From assembly GCA_949825065.1 (NCBI GenBank), contig OX463842.1, positions 31,213,723-31,277,722 of the forward strand: a stretch of 64,000 bases of DNA, in the 5' to 3' direction. The stretch comes from Odontocerum albicorne. Its lineage: Eukaryota; Arthropoda; Insecta; Trichoptera; Odontoceridae. Every line of letters begins with the position of its first letter. Positions within the stretch are counted from its first letter, which is position 1. A program made the position numbers and the translations under genes. Below are positions 21,211-33,683 of this stretch, piece by piece. The notes beneath the pieces were generated by a model. That model searched no databases. It had not been told where the DNA came from and was given only the letters and a program-made list of their open reading frames with translations.

Positions 21211-24200
21211 ATTTGGGGGGGAAATCAGAGCAGAAATGCGAGAATTATCTTCAGCTTAACATAATTAATGCATTGAATTCAGAAAAAGAACATCGTGTGT
21301 ACATACCGTATTGTATTCAAACCATTTGAAAATATAGTAAAAAATATTGTCAATCACATTGATTCTTACACCGTTTGCCATCTCGAGACAAGAGACATTA
21401 ACACAACAATAATTAAGAGAGATTCGAAACAGTGCGTTGATGTCTCACCGATTCCTTTGTTGGCTTAACCAAGATTATACGAATAATATGAGCCCAATTA
21501 TATTGTATTATTCTCTGTTCGTCAGTCAGATCTGTTCGTGATCGTGAGAAGGCAACAATATTCCTCGGGAGTTTATTTTGTAAACCAGAATATCTCCCAA
21601 TAGTCCCCTCCACATTAGGGTGTTGATGTTTATTCGGGAATTATACAGATTGTTTTCTTTGCTTCAACAATGACTGAAGTAGTTGTTATGTTAATTATGC
21701 GGACCTTCTACGAATCCATGTAGCTTTTATAAACGTAATATGATAATTCTATCAAAATATGATTGAAGTTAATATATATTTTATATTTTTTTTAGCAAAA
21801 ATGACAACTGTGGTTCGTATTATGTTTGCACAAACATGTCTGAGATAATGCGCAGCTGTCTGTTTGAAAATCTACACTCATGTTTAAACGTTTCTTAACT
21901 TAGAACCTCACTGTGTGTCAAGTTGGCTTGTGATCATAATCAAATGTATCTAAAATTCATAAATTTCCTCAGAATATTCAAATGATCTTATTTTATATGT
22001 AGTATCCTGTATGAATTTTGTAAGATACCATATACAATATACATAAAGAAAAGTAGAGTGGAGATGTCTTCAGAATGATAGAAGAACAGTTAACGAAATA
22101 TTTTTAAAACAATGACTAGGCAAAATGTCAGTTGGTCACCTAATACATACATGGAACAACAGACAAATGAAATTAATCATGTTATTTGAAAAGGTGTACG
22201 ACGAAAGATAATATGTAAGCAATTGTAACCTTCTAATTTAGTAATTTGGACATTTATATATATAAAGAACCCGACCCACATTTTACCTGTTCTGAGATGA
22301 TTGAAGAAACATTCAGCGGTTTTGCATGAACATGTTTCAATCAACTTTTTTCAGACTTGATTTAACCACGAAAAAACTTTAATGATATTTTTGCACGTAC
22401 AGGTTTTTTTTTATTTTGGCATATTATGTCAAAAAAATATTTTGTGTTTCGGAAATATTTTTTAATATATAGTACACGTATTATGTGTTCGTCGTCCACA
22501 TAATTTTTTCCGTTCATTCGGACAGGACTAAATATAATATATAACATCGAAAAATGTTATTGCAGAAATATCCAACTTGTTTTTACGAGAATTCAAACAG
22601 TTTGGACATGAAAAAACATGCAGATGAAATTGATTCGAAAAAGAAATTGTTTTCTTAGCAGTCTTGAAAAATGTCCAGTAATGACTGGGAGGAAAAATAA
22701 AACAAATTTTAATTTGTTTACAGACAACGATAAATCATTTAGGCGATTCATCAAGGTTGGATTAACATTGTCTTTAATTATTCCAAGTCATTGGATTTTA
22801 TAACTGTTTGAAAATGTTTTCATCTAACAAATAAAGTAACACAAGCGAAATTCTTACATAGTAAAATTTGTGCAGTTGTGGTTCTAAAATGGGTTAGAAT
22901 AACAATACTCTGGCACCCCGTTTGTGATTCAGATGGATTGAAAATTTGTGTTATTGGAAAACTTTATTTCTCCTAATTTTTAGCTTTCCGACACTTAGGG
23001 TTGACTAACATTGATTCTAGGACCGTTATCTAATAAATTAACATTAAAGTACTGATAAAGTTATTTTACTTGTGTATCATCACCACCAATATTTTTGTAA
23101 ATTATTTCAGCAAATGTACAAAATCGCACTGCATTTTTTGAGCGACCTTCAGTTTAATCATCAAAGAAAAAACAAGATTTTTTTAGTTGATGCTGCGGCC
23201 TTTTAAAATATGTTTTCATTTCTTCCTGTCCTTGTTTTCATCGAGCTGGTTTTTAAGTTTTTATTGCATGATAAATGTTTCATGCATTATCGAACGTTGA
23301 TAAAGAGTTTTTTAATCCTAGATTTGCGTCAAAGTCCGTTCTATGGAAAAAAAAATCTGGCACATTTTCTAAATAAACATGCTTCTACAATATTTACTTT
23401 TTTTTATGTAGTTCTATGTCTTGTTTTAAATATGTTAGTTCTATAGTAAAAATAGAAAAATATTTGTGAAGTACTTTCTCGAATGATCTCTCTCATTATT
23501 TTCAAAAGAACCCCATCATACATGTACCCACCTATCTACTACTGATTGGCATACACATTTTTACCAGTTTTAGTTTTCTCTATTAATCCTTTCCAATATT
23601 GACTGTCTTGTTTACACCTCTTTTTTGGTTAAGTTTTCAAAGATATGATTTTAATGTGGCACCTAAAAATTCTATTGATTGAACATTGTTCTAACCTAAT
23701 TATTTATAGTAGTGTGCTAAGACTACTTGAAAACCAAAGGGGTTCTCACTGCTATCAAATTCAATAGCATTTGAAGCTCATGAAGAGTTAATAAGTGTTA
23801 AGTTATTAAGTTTCTATTGTTATGCAGATTCAGACATCATTGAAAATTAATGCGGTTGCTTTTGTTGAATTGAACCTCGTTAAAGAGGGCCAATTAGAGG
23901 ATTGTGATGAAATACATTGATATATTCATAAGATTAAGTCAATGGGGGGAAATTGTGTCCAAATTGTTCCACATGCAGCAGGAGGCGTCAAATGTTCAAT
24001 TCTATAAATAAAATTAATTTTAATTTTGTTGTCTTACGTCAATTACGAGTATATTATTAAATCAAACATAATTATAGTCACCCTTCACTTTAGTTCACCT
24101 ATATAATCAAAGAACGATAGTTTGCTAGATTGAAGGAGAGTTTGATATTATCACCATCGTCTTATATTTCTTGTGTTTCGTGAAATTTGTTAAGTTTATA

Positions 24201-24455
24201 ACTGTGAAATGTGTTAATTAATACTTGTACCTAAGAACTGATATTATAAAATGTGCATGACAGGTGAGTTCACATTTTTTTAGACACCGGCTCATGTACG
24301 GGGATTCTCAATGTTTTTTTTTTGTTAATGTTGACAAATCTATATATTTTATGTATGTAGTCGAGTTTTGTTAAAATTTGAATAAAATAAATATATAAAA
24401 AATACGGGTTATCTGATAAACCCAGCCGTCCTGGATAGTATTGGTTCGTATGTTC
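21211..24455. other. Long tract without recognisable features
   Basis: About 3.2 kb of A+T-rich sequence. Several 60-80 codon frames (for example 22618-22803 and 23210-23446) have compositions expected of A+T-rich noncoding DNA and no motifs. One TACGAGTA site at 24044. Confidence 0.4.
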
Positions 24456-24460
24456 TAGAT

Positions 24461-24770
24461 CAGTGGTTCTTAACCTTTTCGAAGTCACTGAGGACTTTTA
24501 ATTATTAGAAAAATTTGCGGAGCACCAAAATCAACAAGGTCATAAAACTAACAATAAAAATGCATGAACATTACTTTTATTTACAATATAAATAAAAATT
24601 ACAGGTTACAAATAAAAAAACATAAAATAATAAAACAGTATTATAAAAATATAATATGTACATTATTCAGCAATTCGCCAAACTTCGATTAAATGTTTCA
24701 TGTTTGACGGAGCACTTGTAACATCCTCGCGGAGCACCGGAGCATCTGAGGCAACGTACTCAGTGTTTTA
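24461..24770 (+). mobile_element. hAT-like element end
   Basis: CAGTGGTTCTTAACCTTTTC at 24461 is the classic terminal sequence of many hAT elements. A repeated internal GCGGAGCACC word follows at 24527 and 24731, the latter in the position usual near the far end of such elements. The opposite terminus (AACCACTG) is missing, so the right boundary is a guess. No transposase. Confidence 0.45.
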
Positions 24771-25189
24771 TCAACCTTTATGCAGAGTCAACCTGCCTTT
24801 GAAAATACCCGTAGGCAGAGCAATCACACTTTTCAACCGCGTATCCCCTCAGATAGATGTGTCGCTTAACTCCTTCGAGGGATTTTTTACTATTTTTGTA
24901 AAAATGTCATATATTGTTTAAATTATCAAGGTAAATAAATACATATGTATTGTTAATTGTTTTGAAATTTACTTTTGTTACATTTTTCACATCTAATTTA
25001 ACTACATGTGACAAATGTAACAAAATTAATGTTCTTTTGTTAACAATTTAAACTTTTTTTTTGTAAAGCTTAATTTTACTTTTTACGTTTTTTCATTATA
25101 CGAATTAGGGAAACTGTGATGTACAAATTATTTTATTTTAATTTAGTAAATAGAGTTTAAATTAAATGTAAACGATAAAAAAATTCAGA

Positions 25190-25365
25190 TGCACTTCTTG
25201 AAACGCGTTTTATCACCATCACGCCATATCTCTATTGGGGTAGGCAAAGCGAACAGATCTCATACTATTATGGCTTACATCTTTCGTTTATATTGTTTTT
25301 TTCACACATTCTACGCTCTCATTTCTTTCCTTGATATGGTACCTTTCAACATATCCGATTTAATG
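25190..25365 (-). mobile_element. LINE 3' end fragment
   Basis: The segment TCTATTGGGGTAGGCAAAGC is the minus-strand 3' region seen, in varied form, at the ends of the LINE copies at 31860, 43340 and 63190 (a GTAGGC or GGCAGAG block followed by a CATTCT..CTC block). It abuts a family B SINE. Family assignment is moderate. Confidence 0.35.
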
Positions 25366-25385
25366 AATCTGGAATATTGAAGTGC

Positions 25386-25600
25386 GTGGCCGGGAGACAA
25401 TATTATCTTCGTGCCGAGCTGTTGTGCCTTCAGATTAAGAGCTACTAAAATAGGTACAGAACTCACGGTTTGTTATTGTGCGTATTGATGTCACTACTAC
25501 ACGCGAAGAGACAACACTCGCACACGTACACGGCTCGTGCGAGTATTGTTACCAGACTGGATCGTTTTTTTTGGGTCATTGGAAATCGATACCAAAACCC
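25386..25600 (-). repeat. SINE family B
   Basis: Shared blocks in plus order are GGGAGACAATATTATCTTCG, TACAGAACTCACGGTTTGTT, GCTCGTGCGAGTATTGTTAC and TGGGTCATTGGAAATCGATA. The last is the complement of the head's B-box region. Better preserved than the copy at 4642. Confidence 0.68.
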
Positions 25601-26149
25601 TCGGGTAGAAGTAAACATTTTGCCAATTAGCCCACAGAAGCTCTCACATTTTAAAATTCTACAAATAGAAATACAATATTTTAGAAAATAAAATAGTGTT
25701 TTATGCTCTTGCGTATTATTTCTATTTGTTTAATTTGAACCCTTTTGTTTTTTTTTCTTTTCAAAAAAGAATATGTAAAATAAATAAGCATCTGAATACG
25801 TGTATTATTACGTTTTATTGACGTAAAACATTTCCTTCATTATTCATGCGGTGGTGAAGCGAAATGCCGTGTATGAGTATTATGTACCGGATTTGAAAAT
25901 CAAAACAAATATTTCATACTCTGTCATAAAGTAACTTATTACATCTAACATTTCAAATAACAAAAAAATACAAAAAAAATGCAGAGTTACGAATCAGTAT
26001 GCAAGGCAAACATTTTTTAATAAACGAGTACATAAAAAAATCTCGAAGAAAAAGTCAACAAAATAAGAAATACTTAAGTTCTCAGTAAATGTAAATAAAT
26101 AACTCATATATATATATTTTATCATTGTTTTTAAAACATTGGTAAAGAC
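25601..26149. other. Unassigned A+T-rich DNA
   Basis: Nothing recognised. Confidence 0.4.
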
Positions 26150-26300
26150 ACTTCATCATCATTATCCTGTCGTGTAGCTCATGACTGAGCATCTTGACTC
26201 CCATGATTGCCTCCAACGACTCCTCTCCATCCATCTCGAGCACTCGAAGGGCTGTTCTTAAGGGTAGTCCTGTTGCATCTCTCACTTGGTCATTAGACAC
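26150..26300 (-). mobile_element. LINE C-terminal fragment
   Basis: The minus strand encodes D-Q-V-R-D-A-T-G-L-P-L-R-T-A-L-R-V, then D-G-E-E-S-L-E-A-I-M, then L-S-H-E-L. This has the layout of the very end of an APE-type LINE protein. It is isolated from other LINE sequence. Confidence 0.45.
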
Positions 26301-26369
26301 TTATGAGCACAATATTAACATGTCTAATCAAAACTTACTTTTATACATAAAATCACGCCGTGTCACTTG

Positions 26370-27030
26370 CGAGCTAGGCAGAGAGAACATATCTTAAAAG
26401 TTTTTTTATTCAAGCACACAACTTTTACCTCATCCACGTTAATACATCTCGACATTCACAATCTTCTGTTATTGACACTTCTCACTTTACCTTCTTTTTT
26501 TCAAAATTTGATCCACTTGATTCAGTCAAGTTTTACTCGGTCTTCTCTTATACGTATACTTTGCACTTCTTTGTTTTATACTCGCTTAATCATTATTTTG
26601 TTATTCATTCTTTCCAGATATACCACCTCAAAGCTCCTTTCTTCACCTCATTGAAAACAACGGTTTTATCCTATGCATTCATTTCGAATATCTTTATTCC
26701 ACCTTCTTTCATATATTGACACTCAACATTTTTTTTTTAGTGCACACATCTCTATAGCAATAATATTGCTTTTATCCTTCTTCCAAGTCCAAGCTTTATT
26801 TCCACACGTCATTGTGGGCAGCAGCACACTATTGTGTATTGTCATTTATGCTACTTTTGTTATTTGTGTCCCTTTTTAACTCAGGCCTTCAGGCGTTTTA
26901 CAGGCCCAATCTCTCTTTCCACATCTTTTCAATTTGCTGTCCCACCTTGGGCAACCCACATGTCACCTTACCTTTATTCCACAGCTGCTAGTATAGCCTG
27001 TTTCGGCAACCATTTAGTATTATTCTTATT
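26370..27030 (-). mobile_element. LINE C-terminal fragment
   Basis: On the minus strand, with several frameshifts, it contains T-M-T-C-G-N-K-A-W-T-W-K-K (the YGSETW block), I-A-I-E-M-C-A-L, then F-N-E-V-K-K-G-A-L-R-W (the LRWxGH block), and a C-terminal C-x-C-R-D-V stretch. It belongs to the same family as 43340-43720 and 63190-63660, which share the same block order. The plus-strand frames across it are shadows. Confidence 0.62.
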
Positions 27031-27069
27031 TAAGTTTTCCATTTGAATGAGTTTTTTATAAACATTACG

Positions 27070-27190
27070 TGGTAGCCGTAGTCAAAGGGCTAGAATTTAT
27101 GCTCAGCAAGCGGTCAATACAGGTTCAATTCCTGGTTGATTCACTTCTAGTCTGGTTTAATCTTAGACCATTTTACATCAGAATTTAAAA
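27070..27190 (+). repeat. tRNA-like SINE fragment (possible family E)
   Basis: GTAGTCAAAGGGCTAG (A-box-like) and ACAGGTTCAATTCCTGG (B-box-like) are spaced as in a tRNA gene, but do not fold into a credible cloverleaf with paired acceptor arms. A weaker relative lies at 7811-7900. Confidence 0.35.
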
Positions 27191-27439
27191 AATCCAGACA
27201 GTGCTCTTGTTAGTAACATTAGTCTTTCAACTTTCCTTATTTTTTCAATAGGTTTAGCTAGTTAGGGTGCGCTCTTGAGGTGGTTGTAACGTTCAAGAAA
27301 CAGTGGCATAGTAAATAGTCTAAGAAAAAAAAATTAAAAAATCAAGTAATAAAAGTACAAACATAAAAATATAAAAAAGTAAAAACATAAACAAATGAAA
27401 AATATTACACAACATTGCGAAAGTGCAGTCTAACCCTTG

Positions 27440-27900
27440 GTTAAGTTATATATCCTCAGACAAGTATTTATTTAACATGTGTGATATGTCTAATGCGTAT
27501 TGGACATTCTATCATAAAGGAATATTTGACAAACATCAAATATTGAATTTTTTCCATGTGTGAATGTGGCCTCAGCGAAGAAACGTTGGATCATATATGT
27601 TTTGAATGCCCACTAAATTACTCGTATTCGACCGTTTTTGACGAATAACCTTATGCCAACTTTTATAATAACGCCCACTTCAAACTTGTCACCCTTCGTT
27701 TGCAGTGTTAAGATAGTTCCTAATGAATTAAATATATCAAATTACTATTCATACTTGATAAATATGGTTATGTAAATATGGATGTTATTACGCTTCTAGA
27801 ACATATTCTGTATTATTAATGAATGTAATCAACTCATCATTGCTCAGTGACTGGAAACACCCAATGTTTGGGGAATAGCTATTAAAAAATAATAAGAATA
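27440..27900 (+). mobile_element. LINE C-terminal zinc-knuckle fragment
   Basis: The plus strand encodes F-F-H-V-C-E-C-G-L-S-E-E-T-L-D-H-I-C-F-E-C-P-L-N. This C-x-C-G-x(8)-H-x(4)-C knuckle is typical of Jockey/CR1-like LINE termini. TACTCGTA at 27619 adds two in-frame codons just after the knuckle; dropping them gives P-L-N-Y-S-T-V-F-D-E. An A-rich tail follows near 27885. Confidence 0.62.
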
Positions 27901-28407
27901 AATTCAAAATTATAACGGAGTATTGTTCCTTTTCCCATTATTCGTATTAATGAAATGTTTATAGTTTAAAATACAAAATATCAAATCTGATTTCGGTGTA
28001 CTTGGGATAGTATTGGTTCGGTTTATTTTAGGGAAAATTATAATTTCAAAAGATAACCAATTTATTGATAGTTTGTGAAGAACACACGAGTATATCCAAG
28101 ATAAATATTAAAACAATAATTTCTGTCGTAAACGGGAAACTCGCTGTTAAAGCTTACTTGTTTATGTTTACTTTATTCCGTTTATGTTATTTATCATTTA
28201 ATTTGTTGCATTTTGATTAAATAGTCTCAGAATAATGTGGAAATAATAATAAGAACAAGATTATTATTGATGTATTAATAATTAAAAGATTTGATCGTCT
28301 ATTGCTCTTCTCCCATCAACGAAGATACAACATTTTCACGTATCTTGGGAATTGCCTGAGAGAAAAACTCGGAACATTGAAATGAGAAATCTGCCTTATT
28401 CCAAAAG
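27901..28407. other. Unassigned DNA
   Basis: Nothing recognised. Confidence 0.4.
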
Positions 28408-28454
28408 TTTTGCTTCCTTCTCTCACGAAGTCTTCGTGAGAAGAAGGAAGCAAA
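28408..28454. repeat. 47-bp near-perfect palindrome
   Basis: The left arm TTTGCTTCCTTCTCTCACGAA is followed after a 3-4 base centre by the complementary TTCGTGAGAAGAAGGAAGCA. The arms differ by a single inserted triplet/base shift (TTC repeat). It would form a hairpin of about 21 pairs with a minimal loop, too tight for a normal miRNA precursor. Confidence 0.8.
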
Positions 28455-29595
28455 GCACAATACAGGTATGATTATATTTGCAGGATGTACAAGGCTTGGA
28501 TCTTGATCCTTTCCGTAATATTTTAAGGTATCCTCTGTATACGCTTACTATGTACGGCCCATGTTAATCTCGCTGAACACGGGTTGATTATAAAAAAGGG
28601 AAGAAAATGTAATAATGTTTTCAAAAGAAATATCCATGGGAACAGATTTTTTATTGCAATATCTTTGAAAAAACTTAGAAAGGTACGTCAAACATCATAT
28701 TGTATAACTATTCAATTAAATAGGTGAGCAAATGGGGAAAACCCTTACCTATAAGTCATGCATCTATTGCTTCCTGGGGATATCGTTCCTTGAATTACTT
28801 TTCGCAAAAGATCCACACGATAGGTTTTTTGTAAATTTAATATGAGCTTGTGGGGAATAAAATCCTGGACAGCAACGTGTTTCAATTCAGAAGGGCAGAG
28901 TTACACATACGAGTGCATGCATATAACGTTCCATCCATCTGAGACTGGTAAAGGTTTTATAAAATATTTCAAATAAGTTTAAAGTATCGAATACATATGA
29001 TATGTACAAAATGTGTAGTATTACAAAATTAAATGTTACCATTTGAGAGGACAGTGCCCTGAATCTCTGTTGTATCGTAGTGAGTATCTATAAGAAGATC
29101 GCTAGTACTCCGCTCGCACGGCTCAAGTTAGCATCTCTAAATAGATGGGAAATTGGCCAACTAGCTCTAATTATGTGTGGGAATACGCTTCGCGGTGCTA
29201 TCGATTTATTTATACAGTGCTATTTTCATTACAATTTGACTGTAAATATTATTACCGAACATTGATTGATTCGGTATACGGGTTAGACTTCTGGTTTTAA
29301 TCAGTGTAAATAAACTTTTGATTGCGGAATGGTTTATGATGTTAGAAGTGTTGCGATAAAGTTGAACGTAGTGAATGTGAAAATAGAAACAGTTTATTCA
29401 CTCGAGATTTTCGAATGTGATGTCTTAATTGCCTTTTAATAAAGTGTGCCCATTAAGTATTTTAAAACAACTCCCAATTGGAAAAAAATATTAATTATTT
29501 ATCAGATATTTTTTTTGCAAATCACTTGAAAAGAAATGATTCTGTTCAGAACTAAAGGAATGCAAAATAACAGCTAAGCAGCACACTGTAGATAC
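28455..29595. other. Unassigned DNA
   Basis: A patch at 29060-29200 is less A+T-rich and holds a 61-codon frame (29080-29265), but it has no motif. Confidence 0.35.
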
Positions 29596-29860
29596 ATTCT
29601 TCACGTCATCAACATCTACTCGTACAATTGAAACAGTTACAACTGTTAGAGCGAAAACAATAACAATGGAAGATTCATATAGTGAGAGTGATTTGGAATG
29701 AAAAGGTACTGTAAATAGTAAGTTCTGTTAATTCTTTATGTCATCAACATCTACAATTGAAACAGTTACAACTGTTAGAGCGACAACAGTAACAATGGAA
29801 GATTCATATAGTGAGAGTGATTTGGAATGAAAAGGTACTGTAAATAGTAAGTTCTGTTCA
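29596..29860. repeat. Two-copy tandem duplication, 129-bp unit
   Basis: Copy 1 starts at 29596 and copy 2 at 29731 (both ATTCTT). They differ by a few substitutions and by one indel: copy 1 has TACTCGTA at 29617 where copy 2 has TA at 29752. Each copy carries ATGGAAGATTCATATAGTG, a possible start encoding M-E-D-S-Y-S-E-S-D-L-E and then a stop, with GAAAAGGTACTG after it. It may derive from the first exon of a transposase or host gene. Confidence 0.92.
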
Positions 29861-31015
29861 TTGTTTTCTTCTTATAAATAAATTGTTTAGCTTTCATCAA
29901 ATGAATCGTACAGCATATTGAATAAGTTCACTTTTATAGTCTTATTAAAAATATAACTCAAGCTTATTAACTTGGTATGTGAAGAATATCATTCAGTGAC
30001 TCCATTTATACGCTGTTTTTCTGGAACCAATTACCTGAGAAATTGGCATTTTCTCAAAAATATAGTGTTTATCTCAGGCCCATTTGCAAAAATACTTTTC
30101 AAGAGATATCAAGTTTGATTCAGATCAATTAATAAATGAAGTCGTTTATTATCTTTTTGTTTGTTTTTTTTTTCTTTCGGTTTACCTTTTATTTTCAATG
30201 TTTTAGCTAGCAAAAACAGTAAGGTTTCAGAAACTAAGAAAAATACATGATGGGGAATATTATTAATGTAAAATCTAAAGATATTACTTTTTAAATAAAT
30301 AGTGTAAAGATTACACGATTCAATATCGCATTGCTCCCTTATTCGTTTCCGAAACTTTAATTTGATCAAATTGCTATTCGAAACTCATGAAACAAATTTG
30401 TGTGCGTAGTGAAAGATATATTTCTGCCATTCATTTGGATCAATACAAACTTTTCACCTTTACTTGGAACTAGGGATGCTTAAGTTAAGCATCCTCATAC
30501 TCGTATGTTACTTTGTATTAGGTATGTTTAACTTATCCGCATACTGGTATTTTTTATTTTTATTGATACATTTAAATTTTTTCTTCTTCGAATTGTACCG
30601 CAGCCAAGTGATGAATATCTCGTTCGGAGTCTCGGTCCAATGGTAGGACGCCTTACTCCATCGGATAAGTGCTGACTGTTATGATATTTGGTTGGATATT
30701 TTGGTTCTTTTTTAGGAGACGGGGAAGGATAGTTTTTTTTAAATTTTTGATGAATGATTATGAGAAATAATAAGAACTTTAAATACTTATATAAATGTGA
30801 TGATATATAAATAATATTACATACAAATATACATTGATTTGTGGATGTGCGATGTCACACACGGTTATATATATATTAAATGGGTGTGGGTGAAAAATAA
30901 TGGAGGTGAGTAAAATATAAAATGTTGTTTGTATAGGTATATATGGGGAGACGTGTGTGACTTTTAAAAAAATATTAATACATATATATATGATAAATAT
31001 GGGAGATACGCGATT
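29861..31015. other. Unassigned DNA
   Basis: It contains a short stretch TCGGTCCAATGGTAGGAC (30629) reminiscent of a tRNA A box, without a B box. One TACTCGTA site at 30498. Otherwise nothing. Confidence 0.35.
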
Positions 31016-31019
31016 GCCT

Positions 31020-31140
31020 ATGGAGGAAGGCTGTCGTCTGCCGTGGAGGTGACGGTGTCGGTGTAGAGTACGGGCGGGGGGGGGCGTTCAGAGTGACGGG
31101 GTCATTTGCAGTTGGGGGCGTTCAGAGTGGCGGGGACGTT
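31020..31140. repeat. G-rich direct repeat
   Basis: An island of high G content in A+T-rich DNA. The word GGGGGCGTTCAGAGTG occurs at about 31079 and 31115, each followed by (A/G)CGGGG. At least five runs of three or more G lie within 70 bases, so a G-quadruplex on the plus strand is plausible. No credible coding frame was found. Confidence 0.6.
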
Positions 31141-31859
31141 TCGAATTGTACCATCGTCAACCAAAATATATAGTCGCATGTCGACGGGTGCAATCGTTAT
31201 TTATGTTAGACTTAGATGAAAGTCAATATACATACTTGTATATGTTTTATTCGTAAATTATGTGCGAATATAAATTATTTGGAATGATCAATTTATAGTA
31301 TAGTATATAGTATAGTTTCTTCACCTATATATAGGTCGGATTCAAAATTGAGTCGTTTTGCATTTTGAGTAATTCGAAATACTAAGATTTGATGAGCTTT
31401 CAAAACTTATTCAATGCAATAAGGTTTTATAAGTGAATAAGGTTTTATGTTGTTACTAATATAAACTACGTATTTTGTATTATTAAAAATGTTAAATATT
31501 TTGATTGCTATCTATATTTGTTATTTTATTAATATTTACTTGGGTTTTGAAACTAAAACTTATAACCTAATTTGTCAAGAAACACCAATATTTGTAAAGT
31601 AAATTGGGGAGGCAATAACGTGGTTCAATATAAGCAGAATGGGTTGTATGAACATAATTTCAAAAGCATATCATTACGAAGCTAGAACTATAGAGACAAT
31701 AAGTTAAAATTCTCTGAACTGTACATCATATTTGTGTGCAGTATCAAATAATTCCACCTCCAGGTGTCTGCACTGATTAGTACTTTACATAAATACATTA
31801 AATGCAATGTTTTTTTTATATGACTGGCTTTCTAAAATAAAGTCCTACTCACCTACCAT
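31141..31859. other. Unassigned DNA
   Basis: Nothing recognised. Confidence 0.4.
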
Positions 31860-32255
31860 TCCTGTTTAGTAAAAATTGTCAACGATTTATCTTTATCCTC
31901 TTAACTCCATTCCACTATGTTGGGTAGGCTTTTTATGTCTTTTCTCTCCTGTTATGAACTCCCTTTTCTCCATTTTCCTCGCTACTCCCAGCGCTCGAAC
32001 GTCCTCCTCCACACCATCCATTCATATTTTCTTTGGGCGACCTCTACGTTTTCTCCAGTCATTTTCCAACACAAGAAACGATCGGCCAACCTACTCTTTC
32101 GTTTTCTCGTCTCTTTCAGTTTATAATTTATGGATGCCACGTAATTACCTTTGTGTATAACACAGTCGTTTTGTACTTTGTTTTACGAAAAATTGTTGAA
32201 CAAAGTTTGAATCCACCACAACCCACGCTGTTATGGGGTACAAAATAAATCATCA
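31860..32255 (-). mobile_element. LINE C-terminal fragment and 3' end
   Basis: The minus strand reads D-W-R-K-R-R-G-R-P-K-K, a stop, M-D-G-V-E-E-D-V-R-A-L-G-V-A. This is the GRPxKxWxDxVxEDxRxLGV block of LINE C-termini. The overlapping plus-strand frames are shadows. Confidence 0.65.
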
Positions 32256-32469
32256 TCCAGCGCGATCCTAGAAGATCGAAATGTTATTTATTTTTTATGA
32301 ACACGGCGTCACTTGTGTTAGTAACGAAGCAAAGTCCTAAGGGGCTGTCTAAAGAGACTTTCTCCAGTTGTGACACACCTGAGCTTGAAAAAAATATAGT
32401 GACGGCGGACTTAGTTCCGATGTCACGGCAAAAGGGAAATATCTCGAAGTGCAGTACGTATACTTATAA

Positions 32470-32720
32470 AGCGGATTAGGGTCGACGAGTGACACTCACC
32501 ATCCACCTCAGCATCCTCACGTGCTCTAGTATGCACTGAGCATTCCACGCCATACAGATCACCGGTCGTACGACACCCTTATATATTCGGCCTTTCATCT
32601 TCATCTTCAGTGGCATCCTTTTATCACAAGTCACTCCGGTGACTTTTCTCCACTTAAGCCAAGTGTTTTTAATTCGGTTAGCCGTTTTCATATATTATTA
32701 TCCCCTTCAACGTCAATCTA
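32470..32720 (-). mobile_element. LINE fragment between RT and C-terminus
   Basis: The minus strand encodes R-I-K-N-T-W-L-K-W-R-K-V-T-G-V, then C-D-K-R-M-P-L-K-M-K, then K-G-R-I-Y-K-G-V-V-R-P-V-I, then V-R-M-L-R-W-M-V-S-V-T-R. This is the conserved segment after the reverse transcriptase (CDRRMP, KGKxYKxVxRP, MLRWxxGVTR). It may belong to the same insertion as 31860-32255, but the blocks are in the opposite order from a single simple copy, so I keep them apart. Confidence 0.7.
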
Positions 32721-33683
32721 TATACCAAGGTTTTTAAATGAATTGACCTTTTTAGATATTGCTGTTCTAGTTGGACAGTTTTGCCTCCATTTGCTTCTCG
32801 AATGATACTACTACTAGCCCTACATGGCCAGCGATATGTAGAAGTATTTCGTTATTAAATTTGTTTCAATTATTTTTTGTTTGTATTCGTTCCCTTTATC
32901 ACCTCTTTCAAAATGTCGCATCAAATATCAGTCATGGTCTGTTACTAGATTTCGATTTCAAATTAGTTTCACTGAGAGCTACTTAAATGCATTTTATTCA
33001 AAGAGAACCCTAGTTCGTTTCGATTACAACTTGTCGACAAATGGGGAACCAATTCATTAAAATGAAAGGAGACGACAATCGAGGAAATTGGATTCCTTTT
33101 ATCATAAAGTACCGAACTTTGTAACAGACGGTTCTATGGGATGAAGGAGCGGGAAAATCCTTATGAATTTCAATGAAATAGTTCGTAAGCTTTTTATTCG
33201 TTTATTTATTTTAGTATCGCATACTCGTATAAATTACAATTATTTTTATTATTTATATCTTTAAATATTTAATCGACTGATTTTGATCTAAACTTAGAAT
33301 ATTTTCTAAAATATTTTTATTTTCAAGAACTTGAAAGGTTTTTTTCATCTTCTTCTTCCCAGTGTCATATCAGGCCCCCTCAACGTTAAATATCATTTGA
33401 GAGTAGGCATCTTTATCCCCGGCAGCCCGAAAAAGATCCTCAACGCTCCTTATACTCGTATGTTACCAGTGATACACCTCTTTTATTGCTCCGATTACAT
33501 CGCACATAAAAAAATACTGTGGAATTCATTTTATGTATTAACTAAGCTACAATATTTCATTTGTTGTTTATTTTATTGATTTATAAATGATTTGCTACAA
33601 AATACGTTTATTATTTCTGAATTTTGAACAAATGAATTAGAATATTTTTGAACCATGTAACTTTATATATTTACGTCTTAGAT
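32721..33683. other. Unassigned DNA
   Basis: TACTCGTA at 33222 and 33453; no gene or element recognised. Confidence 0.35.

Noticed and set aside
26367..27046. Several plus-strand frames rich in Phe, Leu and Ser
   Set aside because: They overlie a minus-strand LINE fragment whose block order is recognisable.
28408..28454. miRNA precursor
   Set aside because: The loop is only a few bases and the arms are too short for a standard precursor.
30620..30680. Sequence resembling a tRNA A box with GGTAGGAC
   Set aside because: No B box or cloverleaf follows.
31876..32248. Three overlapping plus-strand frames of 70-94 codons
   Set aside because: They are shadows of a minus-strand LINE C-terminus.
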